A stretch of DNA of 64,000 nucleotides from NCBI GenBank assembly GCA_046348365.1, contig JAXMEL010000004.1:1-64000 (forward strand), read 5' to 3'. Below, piece after piece: positions 1 through 7,775 of this stretch (position 1 is the stretch's first letter; every line of letters begins with the position of its first letter). The notes beneath the pieces are model-generated. The model was not told the origin of the DNA. It did no database searches and saw only the letters and a list, made by a program, of their open reading frames with translations. A program made the position numbers and the translations under genes. Source of the DNA: JAEUPI01 sp046348365 (GTDB lineage: Bacteria > Pseudomonadota > Gammaproteobacteria > Burkholderiales > Burkholderiaceae_C).

Positions 1-282
1 CTCGCGCACATGCTGTGCCAGCCGTGCCCCACCTGCGAAGGCCGCGGCCAGATCAAGACCGCGCGCAGCGTGTGCTACGACATCCTGCGCGAGATCCTGC
101 GCGAGGCGCGGCAGTTCAACCCGAAGGAGTTCCGCGTCATCGCCAGCCCGGCGGTGGTGGAGATGCTGCTCGACGAGGAGAACGCCCACCTCGCGGGGCT
201 GTCGGAATTCGTCGGCAAGCCGATCTCGCTGTCGGCCGAAGGCGCGATGAATCCGGAGCAGTACGACATCGTATTGCTTTGA
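1..282 (+). CDS. rng: Ribonuclease G, C-terminal end (partial, 5' outside window)
   Basis: This is the last 93 or so codons of an RNase E/G family endoribonuclease, which matures 16S rRNA and decays mRNA in the cytoplasm. The visible part has the zinc-link motif CPTC followed by EGRGQIKT and then the small C-terminal domain characteristic of RNase G (TARSVCYDILREILRE). Without the long RNase E scaffold tail, RNase G is the better assignment. The reading frame is open from the window edge, so the start lies upstream. The last codons and the TGA stop at 280-282 lie inside the left copy of a direct repeat, so the gene end has served as an integration site and its coding sequence was restored by the insertion. 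Confidence 0.9.
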   Translation, partial: LAHMLCQPCPTCEGRGQIKTARSVCYDILREILREARQFNPKEFRVIASPAVVEMLLDEENAHLAGLSEFVGKPISLSAEGAMNPEQYDIVLL

Positions 283-287
283 CGATT
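260..287. repeat. attL-like direct repeat at the 3' end of rng
   Basis: A 28-base stretch here recurs in direct orientation at 6780-6807 with one mismatch (A at 273, C at 6793). It spans the last codons and stop of rng. Such a repeat flanking a region with a P4-type integrase remnant is the usual signature of site-specific integration into a gene's 3' end. Assignment as attL is inferred. Confidence 0.8.
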
Positions 288-419
288 CACGGGGTCTGAC
301 CCCGTTCCAATCGCCACAGGTAAACGCCTGTCGTGCAAGGAGTCTTCGGCAGGAGCGCTGTCTTCCGGTGTCGTGGAGTGCCACCCGATTTCAACAAAAT
401 TGGGTGACCTGATGCGTGA

Positions 420-875
420 CCAGCCGGGTACCGGGAGATCCGAAACGGCAAAGGTGGGCTGCTTTCTGATCTGCAGCTCAAACAATGGATCAAGGCCGGC
501 AAGCCGCTGTCGATGACCGACGGCGGAGGGCTGATCTTCACGCTGTCGGCGGCGGGCAATGTGGCGTGGGTACTGCGGTATCGACACGGCACGCGGCGCC
601 CAGAGATGACCTTGGGTCCGTATCCGGCCATCGGCCTGTCCCAAGCCCGAACGATGGCCTTGGTCAAGCGGGCAGAGATCGCCCAAGGCAAGAACCCGAT
701 CGCTGAGCGGCTCGAGGCGAAGTCCGCGCGCGCGAAGGATTGGACGGTCCGTCAGCTGATCAAGGACTACCGCGAGAAGGTACTTGTCACGCTGTTGACG
801 TGGATGGAGTTCCTTATGGCCTGCGAGGTGGGTGAGAAGGCCACCGTAGTTGACGAGTTGGAGCTGGCCACATAG
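420..875 (+). pseudogene. P4-type tyrosine integrase, N-terminal fragment
   Basis: The frame encodes the arm-binding DUF4102 domain of P4/CP4-57-like integrases: MTDGGGLIFTLSAAGN, then VLRYRHGTRRPEMTLGPYPAIGLSQAR and GKNPIAERL, followed by the start of the core-binding domain (WTVRQLIKDYREKVL). Similarity stops near position 782 and unrelated residues run to a TAG at 873-875. The whole catalytic domain with its R-H-R-Y residues, about 280 residues, is missing. No ATG precedes the domain after the in-frame stop at 417-419, so the start is also doubtful. The protein cannot be an active recombinase. It lies right beside the left repeat, as expected for an island integrase, so the island is probably no longer self-mobile. 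Confidence 0.75.
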
Positions 876-988
876 AGAACGGGTCACTGGCGAGGCCTAT
901 CACATGTCATCGCAGCCGCGCGCGAGTGCGCGGCTGCAAGAATGCTTGGATGCCTCGATCCTCACCCCTCACTTCCGTCGTCGCCGAA

Positions 989-1318
989 ATGGTTGCGCCC
1001 GCTGTCTCGCTGCCTGGGTTCTTGCGCTTGCCGCAAGTCCTGGCCCTCGTCCCCGTCTCGAAATCGACGTTGTGGCGCCATGTCTCCGCGGGCCGCTTCC
1101 CGGCTCCCGTTAAGTTGTTCGTTGGCGTGACCGCTTGGCGAGTCGACGATGTTCGCAGTTGGATCGAGGAAAGAGGTGATGCCAACCTTGGGTTCGAGCG
1201 CGAAGGGTTGCGGCGGCGCATTCTCACGTTTGCGCGCCGTGATCACCTCGGGCACTTTTCAGAACCTGCCTCTCCGAAGTCCAGACTGTCATTGACCGAC
1301 GCGGCCGGGATGCGGTAG
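989..1318 (+). CDS. AlpA-family helix-turn-helix protein
   Basis: A short MerR-like winged-helix protein of the AlpA/excisionase class. The core reads LPGFLRLPQVLALVPVSKSTLWRHVSAGRFPAPVKL, then VTAWRVDDVRSWIEER, the normal order of recognition helix, wing and C-terminal helix. AlpA proteins regulate integrase expression or excision of P4-like islands. The ATG at 989 gives about 110 residues; an ORF start at 926 would add an unlikely tail. The 3' end overlaps the convergent helicase gene by 76 bases and the residues after SWIEER look untypical, so the native C terminus may have been replaced. It lies just downstream of the integrase fragment, supporting a shared origin. Confidence 0.75.
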   Translation: MVAPAVSLPGFLRLPQVLALVPVSKSTLWRHVSAGRFPAPVKLFVGVTAWRVDDVRSWIEERGDANLGFEREGLRRRILTFARRDHLGHFSEPASPKSRLSLTDAAGMR

Positions 1319-3660
1319 CCCATGACCTGGTAGCCGCGCTGGCGCTTGCTCCACATCCGCAGCAATGCCGGATGGCCCGTGTCGACGAAGTCGATGATGC
1401 GCACGAGGGTCTTGTCGGCGTGTTCACGATGCAATCGGCCGGCGTATTGCTGCAGCGTGCCCTTCCACGAAATCGGCATGGCCAGCACCAGCGTGTCCAG
1501 TGGTGGGTGGTCGAAGCCTTCGCCGACGAGCTTGCCGGTGGCGAGCAGCACGCGGGGCGCATCGTGCGGCAGCGCGTCCAGCTGTTGCGCGAGCGCTGCG
1601 CGCTGCTTGCTCGATAGGCGGCCGTGCATGGTGAAGAGCGTGGGTGCGCGGCCGGCCAGCGCAGCGGCGATGGCTTCGAGGTGCTCGGTTCGCTCGGTCA
1701 GCGCCAGCACCTTGTGACCCTGCGCATAGGCGTGGGCCACTTCGTCGGCGATCGTGGCGGTGCGAGCGGCATGACTCGCCAGCGTTCGGAACACGTCCTG
1801 GATTGCGGCGTCCCCGGCCAGCTGGACAGGCGCGGTCAGGTAGTGGGGTATCACCTCCAGCACTTGCGGCGCACCGGCCGGCCGCGCCGCGACGTGGCGT
1901 GTCGGCCCGCACTGCATGTAGATGATCGGCTGTTGGCCGTCACGCCGGATGGGCGTGGCGGTCAGCCCCAGCATGTACTTGGCACGCGAGCGCTTCAGGA
2001 TTGCCTCGAACGAGACGGCCGAGACGTGGTGGCACTCATCGACGATGACGTGACCGTAGTTGTCGACCAGCTCGCTCGTTTCGCCTCGTCGATGGAGCGA
2101 CTGCATCACGGCGATGTCGATCCGACCGGAAGGCTTGCTCTTGCCACCGCCGATGGTGCCGATCAGCCCCTGTTCCGCGCCCAGGAACGCCTGCAGCCGG
2201 TCCTGCCACTGCTGGAGGAGTTCGGTGCGGTGCACCAGCACCAGCGTGTTCACGCCACGGCGAGCGATCAGGGCTGCTGCCGCGACCGTCTTGCCGAATG
2301 CAGTCGGTGCGCACAGGATACCGGTGTCATGGGCCAGCATCGCGGCCACGGCAGCTTCCTGATCTGGTCGCAAGGTGCCGCTAAAGCGCAGATCCAACGC
2401 GAGCCCGCCATAGCGCTCGTCCCGTAGCTCGCAGCGAATGTCGTTCTCGCGCAGCAACTGCCTGGCGGCATCGAGACAGCCGCGAGGCAATGCAATGTGG
2501 TCCGGGAAGTTCTCGGCGCAGCCGATCACGCGTGGTTCGTCCCACACCGACAGACGCATCGCCTGGGCCTTGTAGAACTCCGGGTTCTGGAAGGCGGCCA
2601 GCCGGACCAGGCGGTTCGCCAGTGCCTGGGGCAGCGGCGCCTTGTCGAAGTACAGCATGTTGGCCAGCGTCACGGTCAGCGATGCGGGCATGGCACCTGG
2701 CAGGCGCTGCGGCGCCGGACTCGCGCGCTTCCAGGGCTCTCGCTGGTCTTCCTCGTCGATGAACGTGACGTCCAGGGGATGCGCGCCACCGGTGGCGCGC
2801 AGGATCGTCGGCTCGATGTCGTGCGGCGCCATGGTCAGCACCGAGGCCAGGAATGCCCATTGATCCGCGTACGGACGCAGCGCTTCATTCACGAAGACGC
2901 TGCCACCATGTTCGCGAGGCAGCTTCTGCAGAGGCAGGGCGATGAGATTGCCGAAGCCTCCCTTGGGCATCGAGTCCTGGTTGGGGAACAGGCGGTCGTA
3001 GGACGTGAGCTTCAACTGCCGGGTGCGTGCGCAGGTATGGCTAATGAGGGCCGAGCCCAGCCGACGAGCATCCCGCGCTGCGACCCTGGCCGAGAAGAAC
3101 ACCCACGCGTGAGCGCCGTTGCCCGAGCGTGAAACCTCCAACGCGGCCGGCACGCCCAGCGCTCGGCAGGATTGAAGGAATGCAAGTGCATCCGCCTGCC
3201 AGTCGGACTCGTCGAAATCAACGGCGAGAAAGTGGCAGCTGTCGTCTGCAAGAAGCGGGAATACGCCGACGGTGTGGCGGCCGGCGAGATGGTCGTACAG
3301 CGTCTGATCGGTCAGCGGGACCAACTGCCGATGGCCGCAGTCGGCGCACTTGATGCGGGGCTTCTCGCAGGTGCCTGCGCGCCATTCGTTGGCGCATGCC
3401 GGCGAGTAACCGCTCTTGCCGGCCTTGCTCTCCCAGCGAACTGGATAGACGTCTGTGCGGCCGCGGAAGAGCCGGCCGAAGAGCGCGACCTTTTCGTCCG
3501 TGGTCAGCGACGGCGAGGCGGCTTGCGGAACCGTCGGTGCGGTTTCGCGCCAGGCAATGCCGTGGGCGTCGAGGAGGCTGACCAGCCGGGCGTTCTCGGC
3601 ACGCAATCGCAGCAGTTCGCGCGCCGATGGGTCCGGGGTGCCATCGTCTCGAGCGCTCAT
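1243..3660 (-). CDS. TOTE-type archaeo-eukaryotic primase / SF2 helicase fusion
   Basis: An 805-residue fusion protein. An N-terminal coiled segment (to about 45) is followed by a Cys-rich region (CANEW, TCEKP, CADCG) and a primase-like domain with the acidic motif AVDFDE near 150 and SGNGAHAW near 184. The C-terminal half is a superfamily 2 helicase with Walker A PTAFGKT near 455, DECHH near 543 and GLTATP. This order is that of the TOTE-type conflict-system proteins named in the comparative-genomics literature, thought to act on invading nucleic acid; biochemical function here is inferred. The ATG at 3660 overlaps the stop of the upstream gene (ATGA), which points to translational coupling; a GTG at 3669 is the alternative. 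It lies in the island inserted in rng. Confidence 0.82.
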   Translation of the reverse strand: MSARDDGTPDPSARELLRLRAENARLVSLLDAHGIAWRETAPTVPQAASPSLTTDEKVALFGRLFRGRTDVYPVRWESKAGKSGYSPACANEWRAGTCEKPRIKCADCGHRQLVPLTDQTLYDHLAGRHTVGVFPLLADDSCHFLAVDFDESDWQADALAFLQSCRALGVPAALEVSRSGNGAHAWVFFSARVAARDARRLGSALISHTCARTRQLKLTSYDRLFPNQDSMPKGGFGNLIALPLQKLPREHGGSVFVNEALRPYADQWAFLASVLTMAPHDIEPTILRATGGAHPLDVTFIDEEDQREPWKRASPAPQRLPGAMPASLTVTLANMLYFDKAPLPQALANRLVRLAAFQNPEFYKAQAMRLSVWDEPRVIGCAENFPDHIALPRGCLDAARQLLRENDIRCELRDERYGGLALDLRFSGTLRPDQEAAVAAMLAHDTGILCAPTAFGKTVAAAALIARRGVNTLVLVHRTELLQQWQDRLQAFLGAEQGLIGTIGGGKSKPSGRIDIAVMQSLHRRGETSELVDNYGHVIVDECHHVSAVSFEAILKRSRAKYMLGLTATPIRRDGQQPIIYMQCGPTRHVAARPAGAPQVLEVIPHYLTAPVQLAGDAAIQDVFRTLASHAARTATIADEVAHAYAQGHKVLALTERTEHLEAIAAALAGRAPTLFTMHGRLSSKQRAALAQQLDALPHDAPRVLLATGKLVGEGFDHPPLDTLVLAMPISWKGTLQQYAGRLHREHADKTLVRIIDFVDTGHPALLRMWSKRQRGYQVMGYRIPAASVNDSLDFGEAGSEKCPR

Positions 3661-4811
3661 CCGGACCACAATCCCGCTTCAGTCAATCGACGCAGCAGGG
3701 CGCCTCGGGTCGCATGGCGCACCAGCAAACGTCGCAGTGCGCGATCGAACTCCTTGCGGCTGGCGGTGAGCGCATAGCCGTCGGCCAAGTCCGCCAGGGC
3801 CCGCACCGCATGTTGATAGCCAGAGGCCGAGCCACGCGCCGCCAACGCGTCGATGGCGGCCCAGTGCTTGTCCACGTCGGCCATCAACAGACGGAGTGCA
3901 GTCTCACGTTGAAGGCGGCGCTCCGTGTCGGCTGCCGCCCGCGCTTCGGCTTCGCGCGCTACGCGCAAGATCCTGGCCGACGGCGCGAGTTGGCGGAGTT
4001 GCCTCACGGTCCGCCGCGGAGTCGAGGGAGCGCGGGCCGGGTGCCGCGCCTTGCTCCATGCCGCGTGGTGCGCCCTGACCCGGCGTTCCGCTTCACGACT
4101 CTGGCCTTGGGCGATCAGCCTGAGCATGGCCGCCATGTCGCCAGGTGACCACTCGTCCATCCAGGCGTCGACATCGGCGGCTTGCGCCGACTCGTTGTTC
4201 ACGGCGCGCGTGCTGCTGCCTGCCGCTGCGGCAGCCAGCAGATCCGGATCGACCTCGATGAACTCGGCCAGTGCTTGCTGCGGCGGCGACAGTTCCGCAA
4301 GGCCGGGCGGAACCTCCGGCTCCAGGGCATCGTCGTCGAGTCTGCCGGCCGAGGCGAGCCAACCAAGGTACAGGGGCCGCAGGTCGCCACGCATCAGCTC
4401 TTCGCGCAGCGGCGCGAGCCGGCTCATCCAGCCGTCACCTTCCTCCATGGCGAAGCGGTCGTAGTTCTCGCTGTCGTCGAGCGACCAGTCGATGATCCAG
4501 TGTTCGCCGCTGGCTTCGATGGTGAGCGCGTGCCCGACCGCAAAGGGCTTGAGCTCCGTCTTGCGAAAGGTGGCCAACGGTACCCGCAAGGCCAGCCGAC
4601 AACTGCACCAGTTGGCCGTGTAGACAAAGGCATCGAAGTAGCGCCGCATCCAGTCGGTCGGATCGGCCTTCAAGCCACCCCACTCGTAGTGGTTGACGAA
4701 GCCGGAGGCGCTGATACGGCCGCGCGTGGACACCTGGCGCAACTGCGCCATCTCGGCTGTCGTGAGTGGGCGGTCGATGGCGGCGAACTCGTAGTACTGG
4801 TACTCGCTCAT
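3657..4811 (-). CDS. Conserved protein of unknown function, partner of the primase-helicase
   Basis: A 384-residue cytosolic protein with no signal peptide or membrane segment. The N-terminal half is conserved-looking and rich in aromatic residues (MSEYQYYEFAAIDRPLT, SGFVNHYEWGGLKADP, RRYFDAFVYTANW). The C-terminal half is helical and Arg/Ala-rich (about 260-384) and may be a nucleic-acid-binding or coiled region. No catalytic motif is recognised. It ends with a 4-base overlap into the primase-helicase gene, so the two are almost certainly cotranscribed and work together. I believe proteins with this N terminus recur beside similar helicases in islands, but that is from memory, not from a search. 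No strong ribosome binding site is seen before the ATG. Confidence 0.6.
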   Translation of the reverse strand: MSEYQYYEFAAIDRPLTTAEMAQLRQVSTRGRISASGFVNHYEWGGLKADPTDWMRRYFDAFVYTANWCSCRLALRVPLATFRKTELKPFAVGHALTIEASGEHWIIDWSLDDSENYDRFAMEEGDGWMSRLAPLREELMRGDLRPLYLGWLASAGRLDDDALEPEVPPGLAELSPPQQALAEFIEVDPDLLAAAAAGSSTRAVNNESAQAADVDAWMDEWSPGDMAAMLRLIAQGQSREAERRVRAHHAAWSKARHPARAPSTPRRTVRQLRQLAPSARILRVAREAEARAAADTERRLQRETALRLLMADVDKHWAAIDALAARGSASGYQHAVRALADLADGYALTASRKEFDRALRRLLVRHATRGALLRRLTEAGLWSG

Positions 4812-4871
4812 CTCGCGTAGGGACGATGGTGGGCTGCGCTACAAGGCCATGGCGACTATTGGCGCACCAGG

Positions 4872-5789
4872 TCAGATGTTCAGCAGTCTTGCTAGGGTGG
4901 TCGACTGCTCGGCGAACTTCTTCGGACTAACCTTCTGCAATTGCCCCAGGTTGTGGAGTTTCCAGCGAATGCCCGGTAGTTCCCGTGCATGCGGGATCTC
5001 GAGCAGCGACCAGTCCGGATCGTTGGCAACCAGGGTCAGCAGAAACCGTCGCTCGTTCGTGTCCAGCGTGCGCTGCAGATCGCGGACCATCTTCTCGCGC
5101 GTGATCAGCAGATCATCCAACGGCACCGGCTCCGCCGTCATGCCTTGGAAGGCGCGCTGGTAGTCCTGCGCGATGTCGCGTTCAGGCGGGAACAGAACTT
5201 CATGAACGGGCCGGTTGTGGCTCGCCAGGTAGACGTCGAAGGCATGGCGGATATCCGGTGTGATGCCTTCGTGGGCGTACAACTGCATCACGTCGAACAG
5301 ATCACGCGGGTGCTGGCGATCCATGGCGGCGACCAGCTTGCCGCCGTAGACGTCCTCGAGCGACACCACGGGGATCTCGAGGTCCGCCAGCAGCACATCG
5401 CGAGCGCGCGGGAGCAAGCCGGCGCGGCGGACAGGGCGGACCGTCCCGCGCATGACGAAGTTGACCTCGATCTTCACTTCGACGGGACCGCGGCGCACCA
5501 ACAGCTTGGTCTCGACAGCGTCTGCAGCAGCCTGCAGGCGCGTCTGGAAGCCGCGCGCCACAAGCCGCTCGGCCGACTGCTGCAATGCCTCGCCGATGCG
5601 GGCGAGGGCCGGGTCGCGCGGCAAGCTGTGATCCGAAAAGACCAAGTCGAGATCCACTGACAGCCGCGGCATGTCGCGGATGAACAGGTTGATCGCAGTG
5701 CCGCCCTTGAGCGCGAACGTGTCGTCGACGAAGACGAGCGGTGCGACCTGGGTGAGGAGTCTTGCCGTGTCGAGATAGATCTGGTTCAT
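4872..5789 (-). CDS. abiEii: AbiEii-family nucleotidyltransferase toxin
   Basis: A 305-residue protein of the AbiEii/AbiGii nucleotidyltransferase family, the toxin of type IV toxin-antitoxin and abortive-infection systems. The signature of the fold is clear near residues 25-55: FALKGGTAINLF followed by LSVDLDLVF, supplying the GG motif and the D-x-D metal ligands. A second conserved stretch is PVVSLEDVYGGKLVAAMDR. Members transfer nucleotides to targets such as tRNA and halt growth during phage infection; the substrate of this one is not known. Its ATG overlaps the stop of the AbiEi-like gene by 4 bases, the classic abiE arrangement in which the antitoxin is translated first. The AbiE pair probably stabilises the island. 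Confidence 0.88.
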   Translation of the reverse strand: MNQIYLDTARLLTQVAPLVFVDDTFALKGGTAINLFIRDMPRLSVDLDLVFSDHSLPRDPALARIGEALQQSAERLVARGFQTRLQAAADAVETKLLVRRGPVEVKIEVNFVMRGTVRPVRRAGLLPRARDVLLADLEIPVVSLEDVYGGKLVAAMDRQHPRDLFDVMQLYAHEGITPDIRHAFDVYLASHNRPVHEVLFPPERDIAQDYQRAFQGMTAEPVPLDDLLITREKMVRDLQRTLDTNERRFLLTLVANDPDWSLLEIPHARELPGIRWKLHNLGQLQKVSPKKFAEQSTTLARLLNI

Positions 5790-6538
5790 GGCTTGAGCAC
5801 CAACAGGCCTTCCGCGGACCGCGAGACCCAGGCCCTGTCGCTGCCGGTGGGCAAGTCAGCGGGATTGAGCTTGGATGCCCACGGCAACGACAACTCGCGC
5901 CCGAACTGCAGGCACAGCCGCACGGTCTTGACGCTGGTGCAGTGCTTCAGCAGTTCGCGCAGCACGTCGGCGCGCAGGCTGTAGCTGCTTTCGGCCAACT
6001 CCCGCGCCTCCTGCAGCGGCTGGCGCACGCCGACATCGCTCAGCACCTCGAGCAGCGCACGTTCCGGCGACGACACCGTGGGCGCGCCGCTGCGCTGTTC
6101 GAAGGGCGCAACGTGAAGCAGAGTGCCGGGCTGTTCATCGAAGAGGCGCTTGCGGTGGTACTCGGCAGGGAAGCGCGCCGTGAACCAGTCCGGCAGCCGT
6201 CCCGCGTCCCAGCCGTACAGGTGCAGCAGCGGCTGCTGGCTCAGGTACTGGCGTACGCCGTACCAGTCGAGCGCCGACTTGCCGCCGACGTGCAGGCCAT
6301 CGAGCCGGCGCTGGAGGAGCATGAGACTGGGATGCAGCGCGAGCGTGTCGTTGGGGCGACTGAAGACGCCCCTGGCCAGCCGAACAAGCCAGCCGGCGCG
6401 GACGTAGTGCACCGCGAGGTCGGCTGAGATGCCAAGCGCGGCCAAGTCCTCCGAGGTCAGCGGCGTTCCGGGGGTGGTTTCGCTGTAGAGGGAATTTAAC
6501 TTAGTACGATTTATCGTAGCCACGCTACGATTATGCAT
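5786..6538 (-). CDS. abiEi: AbiEi-family antitoxin / repressor
   Basis: About 250 residues with the AbiEi layout. An N-terminal winged helix (NRTKLNSLY, then SEDLAALGISADLAVHYVRAGWLVRLARGVF) is followed by a C-terminal antitoxin domain (LHVGGKSALDWYGVRQYL and SSPERALLEVLSDV). AbiEi proteins neutralise AbiEii and repress their own operon by binding inverted repeats. The reading frame can extend upstream to a TTG at 6574, but the ATG at 6538 is preferred; neither has a good ribosome binding site, and a GTG at 6523 is also possible. Two copies of a matching palindrome lie on and just upstream of the start, which fits autoregulation. The stop overlaps the toxin start. Confidence 0.83.
   Translation of the reverse strand: MHNRSVATINRTKLNSLYSETTPGTPLTSEDLAALGISADLAVHYVRAGWLVRLARGVFSRPNDTLALHPSLMLLQRRLDGLHVGGKSALDWYGVRQYLSQQPLLHLYGWDAGRLPDWFTARFPAEYHRKRLFDEQPGTLLHVAPFEQRSGAPTVSSPERALLEVLSDVGVRQPLQEARELAESSYSLRADVLRELLKHCTSVKTVRLCLQFGRELSLPWASKLNPADLPTGSDRAWVSRSAEGLLVLKP
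6513..6531. promoter_or_regulatory. Palindromic operator 1 of the abiE operon
   Basis: A perfect inverted repeat with arms ATCGTAGC and GCTACGAT around a 3-base centre. It overlaps the first codons of abiEi. The overlapping palindrome TACGAT-TT-ATCGTA at 6505-6518 extends it. The same core occurs again at 6578-6596. Binding by AbiEi is inferred from the known autoregulation of the family. Confidence 0.65.
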
Positions 6539-6577
6539 CACAAGCCAAGAAGACGCCAGCTTTGAAAGCGACAAATA

Positions 6578-6596
6578 GTCGTAGCTGAGCTACGAC
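6578..6596. promoter_or_regulatory. Palindromic operator 2 of the abiE operon
   Basis: A perfect inverted repeat, arms GTCGTAGC and GCTACGAC with a 3-base centre, 65 bases upstream of operator 1 (centre to centre) and sharing the core TCGTAGC-N3-GCTACGA. Two equal sites upstream of one repressor gene suggest cooperative binding; inferred, not shown. Confidence 0.65.
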
Positions 6597-6779
6597 ACGG
6601 CTGTGCATTCGAAACGACCCGGTCAGGGGTGGTTCGTGAACTCCAGCGACAGCGCCGGGTCAGCGGGATCGCCCGGCTCACTGAAGCCCATGACGATTGG
6701 GTAGCCAGGACTGGAAATCCAATCAACAGATCTCGCCTAAGTTGCTGATCTGTCGACATTCATCGACCTATACGAGACA

Positions 6780-6807
6780 AGTACGACATCGTCTTGCTTT
6801 GACGATT
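6780..6807. repeat. attR-like direct repeat closing the rng island
   Basis: The direct-orientation copy of 260-287, one mismatch. It reproduces the last rng codons and stop without an open frame before it, so it is the duplicated site at the far end of the island. The stretch between the abiE operators and this repeat (6597-6779) shows no convincing gene; a short minus-strand frame around 6623-6733 is too small to assign. Confidence 0.8.
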
Positions 6808-6856
6808 TCGATGTCCCGAATGCCGGCGTTGGCGGCGTCGGACCGGGTTGAGTCGT

Positions 6857-7645
6857 TCATGACGATCCGTAGCTCGCGGACATGCCGGCACGCACGTCCA
6901 TCTGCACTTCGTAGGGAGGAATGGGATAGCGCAGGCCATTGCGCGCGAGCGCATCCAGGCCCTGCAGTGCCTGGGCCAGATGCTGCGGCTTCAACGCCAT
7001 CAGCAGCTCGTCGTCGGGCACGCCGCCGTATCGTCGCTCGGGGAAACAAGGCAGCGCCAGGCTGGGCTCGCCGGTGGCCAGCGCCCGGCCCCATGAGTCG
7101 GCGCAAGCCGATTCGCCGACCGCTCCCCATTCGAGCTTGCGGTAGCCCGACCATTGAAGGCCGTTGATCAACAGGATCATCTGCGCCGGATTGGCGTAGA
7201 CCAGGCAGACATCCGGTTGCAGGCGGCCGCTGGCCAGCGGCGACACCGCCATCGCCCGGTAGCGTCCGTAGGGCACGCAACGCATGGCGCGCTGGTGCGC
7301 GGCGGCATCGGCTTCGGTGGCGAACCAGACACCGGCAAAGGGCTTGCCGGCGAGCCAGGTCTCGTCTTGCGGCGCCAGCCCGATGACGGCGGCGCACTGC
7401 GCACTGACCAGATCGGCCGCGGTGACGCCGACCGTGAAGCCGAGCCTGGCCGCCTGGCCGATGATCTGATCCGTCGTGTGAATGACCTTCGGCCGCCGGA
7501 TCTTGGGCACGGCCTCCATGTCCTCGACGCGCTCGAACATCTGGATCGCAATCGGCGTGGTCTTCAGGCGCAGCGTCCGGAAGAGCTGCGCGCTCAGCGC
7601 GGCGCCGTCAACCGCGGTCGTGGCGGATGGAATCTGTTCAGGCAT
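6857..7645 (-). CDS. DUF169 family protein
   Basis: A 262-residue soluble protein of the DUF169 family, members of which have no firmly established function. Conserved-looking stretches are LRLKTTPIAIQMFE near the N terminus, a central region with CAAVIGLAPQDETW, and the tail ESACADSWGRALATGEPSLALPCFPERRYGGV. The ATG at 7645 is chosen because GGGAGGA lies 6 bases before it; an earlier in-frame start at 7675 has no such site. It is the last gene of a minus-strand run with an SDR enzyme and an AhpD-like protein. The stop of a relic ABC ATPase frame falls just inside its start, suggesting that this gene was once translationally coupled to a transporter gene now lost. Confidence 0.8.
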   Translation of the reverse strand: MPEQIPSATTAVDGAALSAQLFRTLRLKTTPIAIQMFERVEDMEAVPKIRRPKVIHTTDQIIGQAARLGFTVGVTAADLVSAQCAAVIGLAPQDETWLAGKPFAGVWFATEADAAAHQRAMRCVPYGRYRAMAVSPLASGRLQPDVCLVYANPAQMILLINGLQWSGYRKLEWGAVGESACADSWGRALATGEPSLALPCFPERRYGGVPDDELLMALKPQHLAQALQGLDALARNGLRYPIPPYEVQMDVRAGMSASYGSS

Positions 7646-7775
7646 GACCGTCCTCCCATGGAACAACCTTCGCACGGGTAGTGCTCGCGGCGGTGAAGAA
7701 CGTCTCGGGCGCGGCGTCCTCGATGCTCTGGCCGTCGGCCAGGAAGACGATGCGATCGGCGGCTCTCAGTACGTC
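7638..7775 (-). pseudogene. Relic C-terminal tail of an ABC transporter ATPase
   Basis: The frame VLRAADRIVFLADGQSIEDAAPETFFTAA, ending EDGHA then TGA at 7638, reads like the end of a polar amino-acid ABC ATPase (RxADRIxFLxxGxIxExxxPxxFF). The Walker motifs and everything upstream are absent; the frame runs into the SDR gene in a shadow frame. It overlaps the SDR stop and the DUF169 start. The pattern suggests a deletion replaced most of a transporter gene. Confidence 0.55.

Noticed and set aside
6623..6733. A short minus-strand frame before the right repeat, thought to be a gene tail
   Set aside because: About 35 codons, no start site and no recognisable family. Too short to claim.
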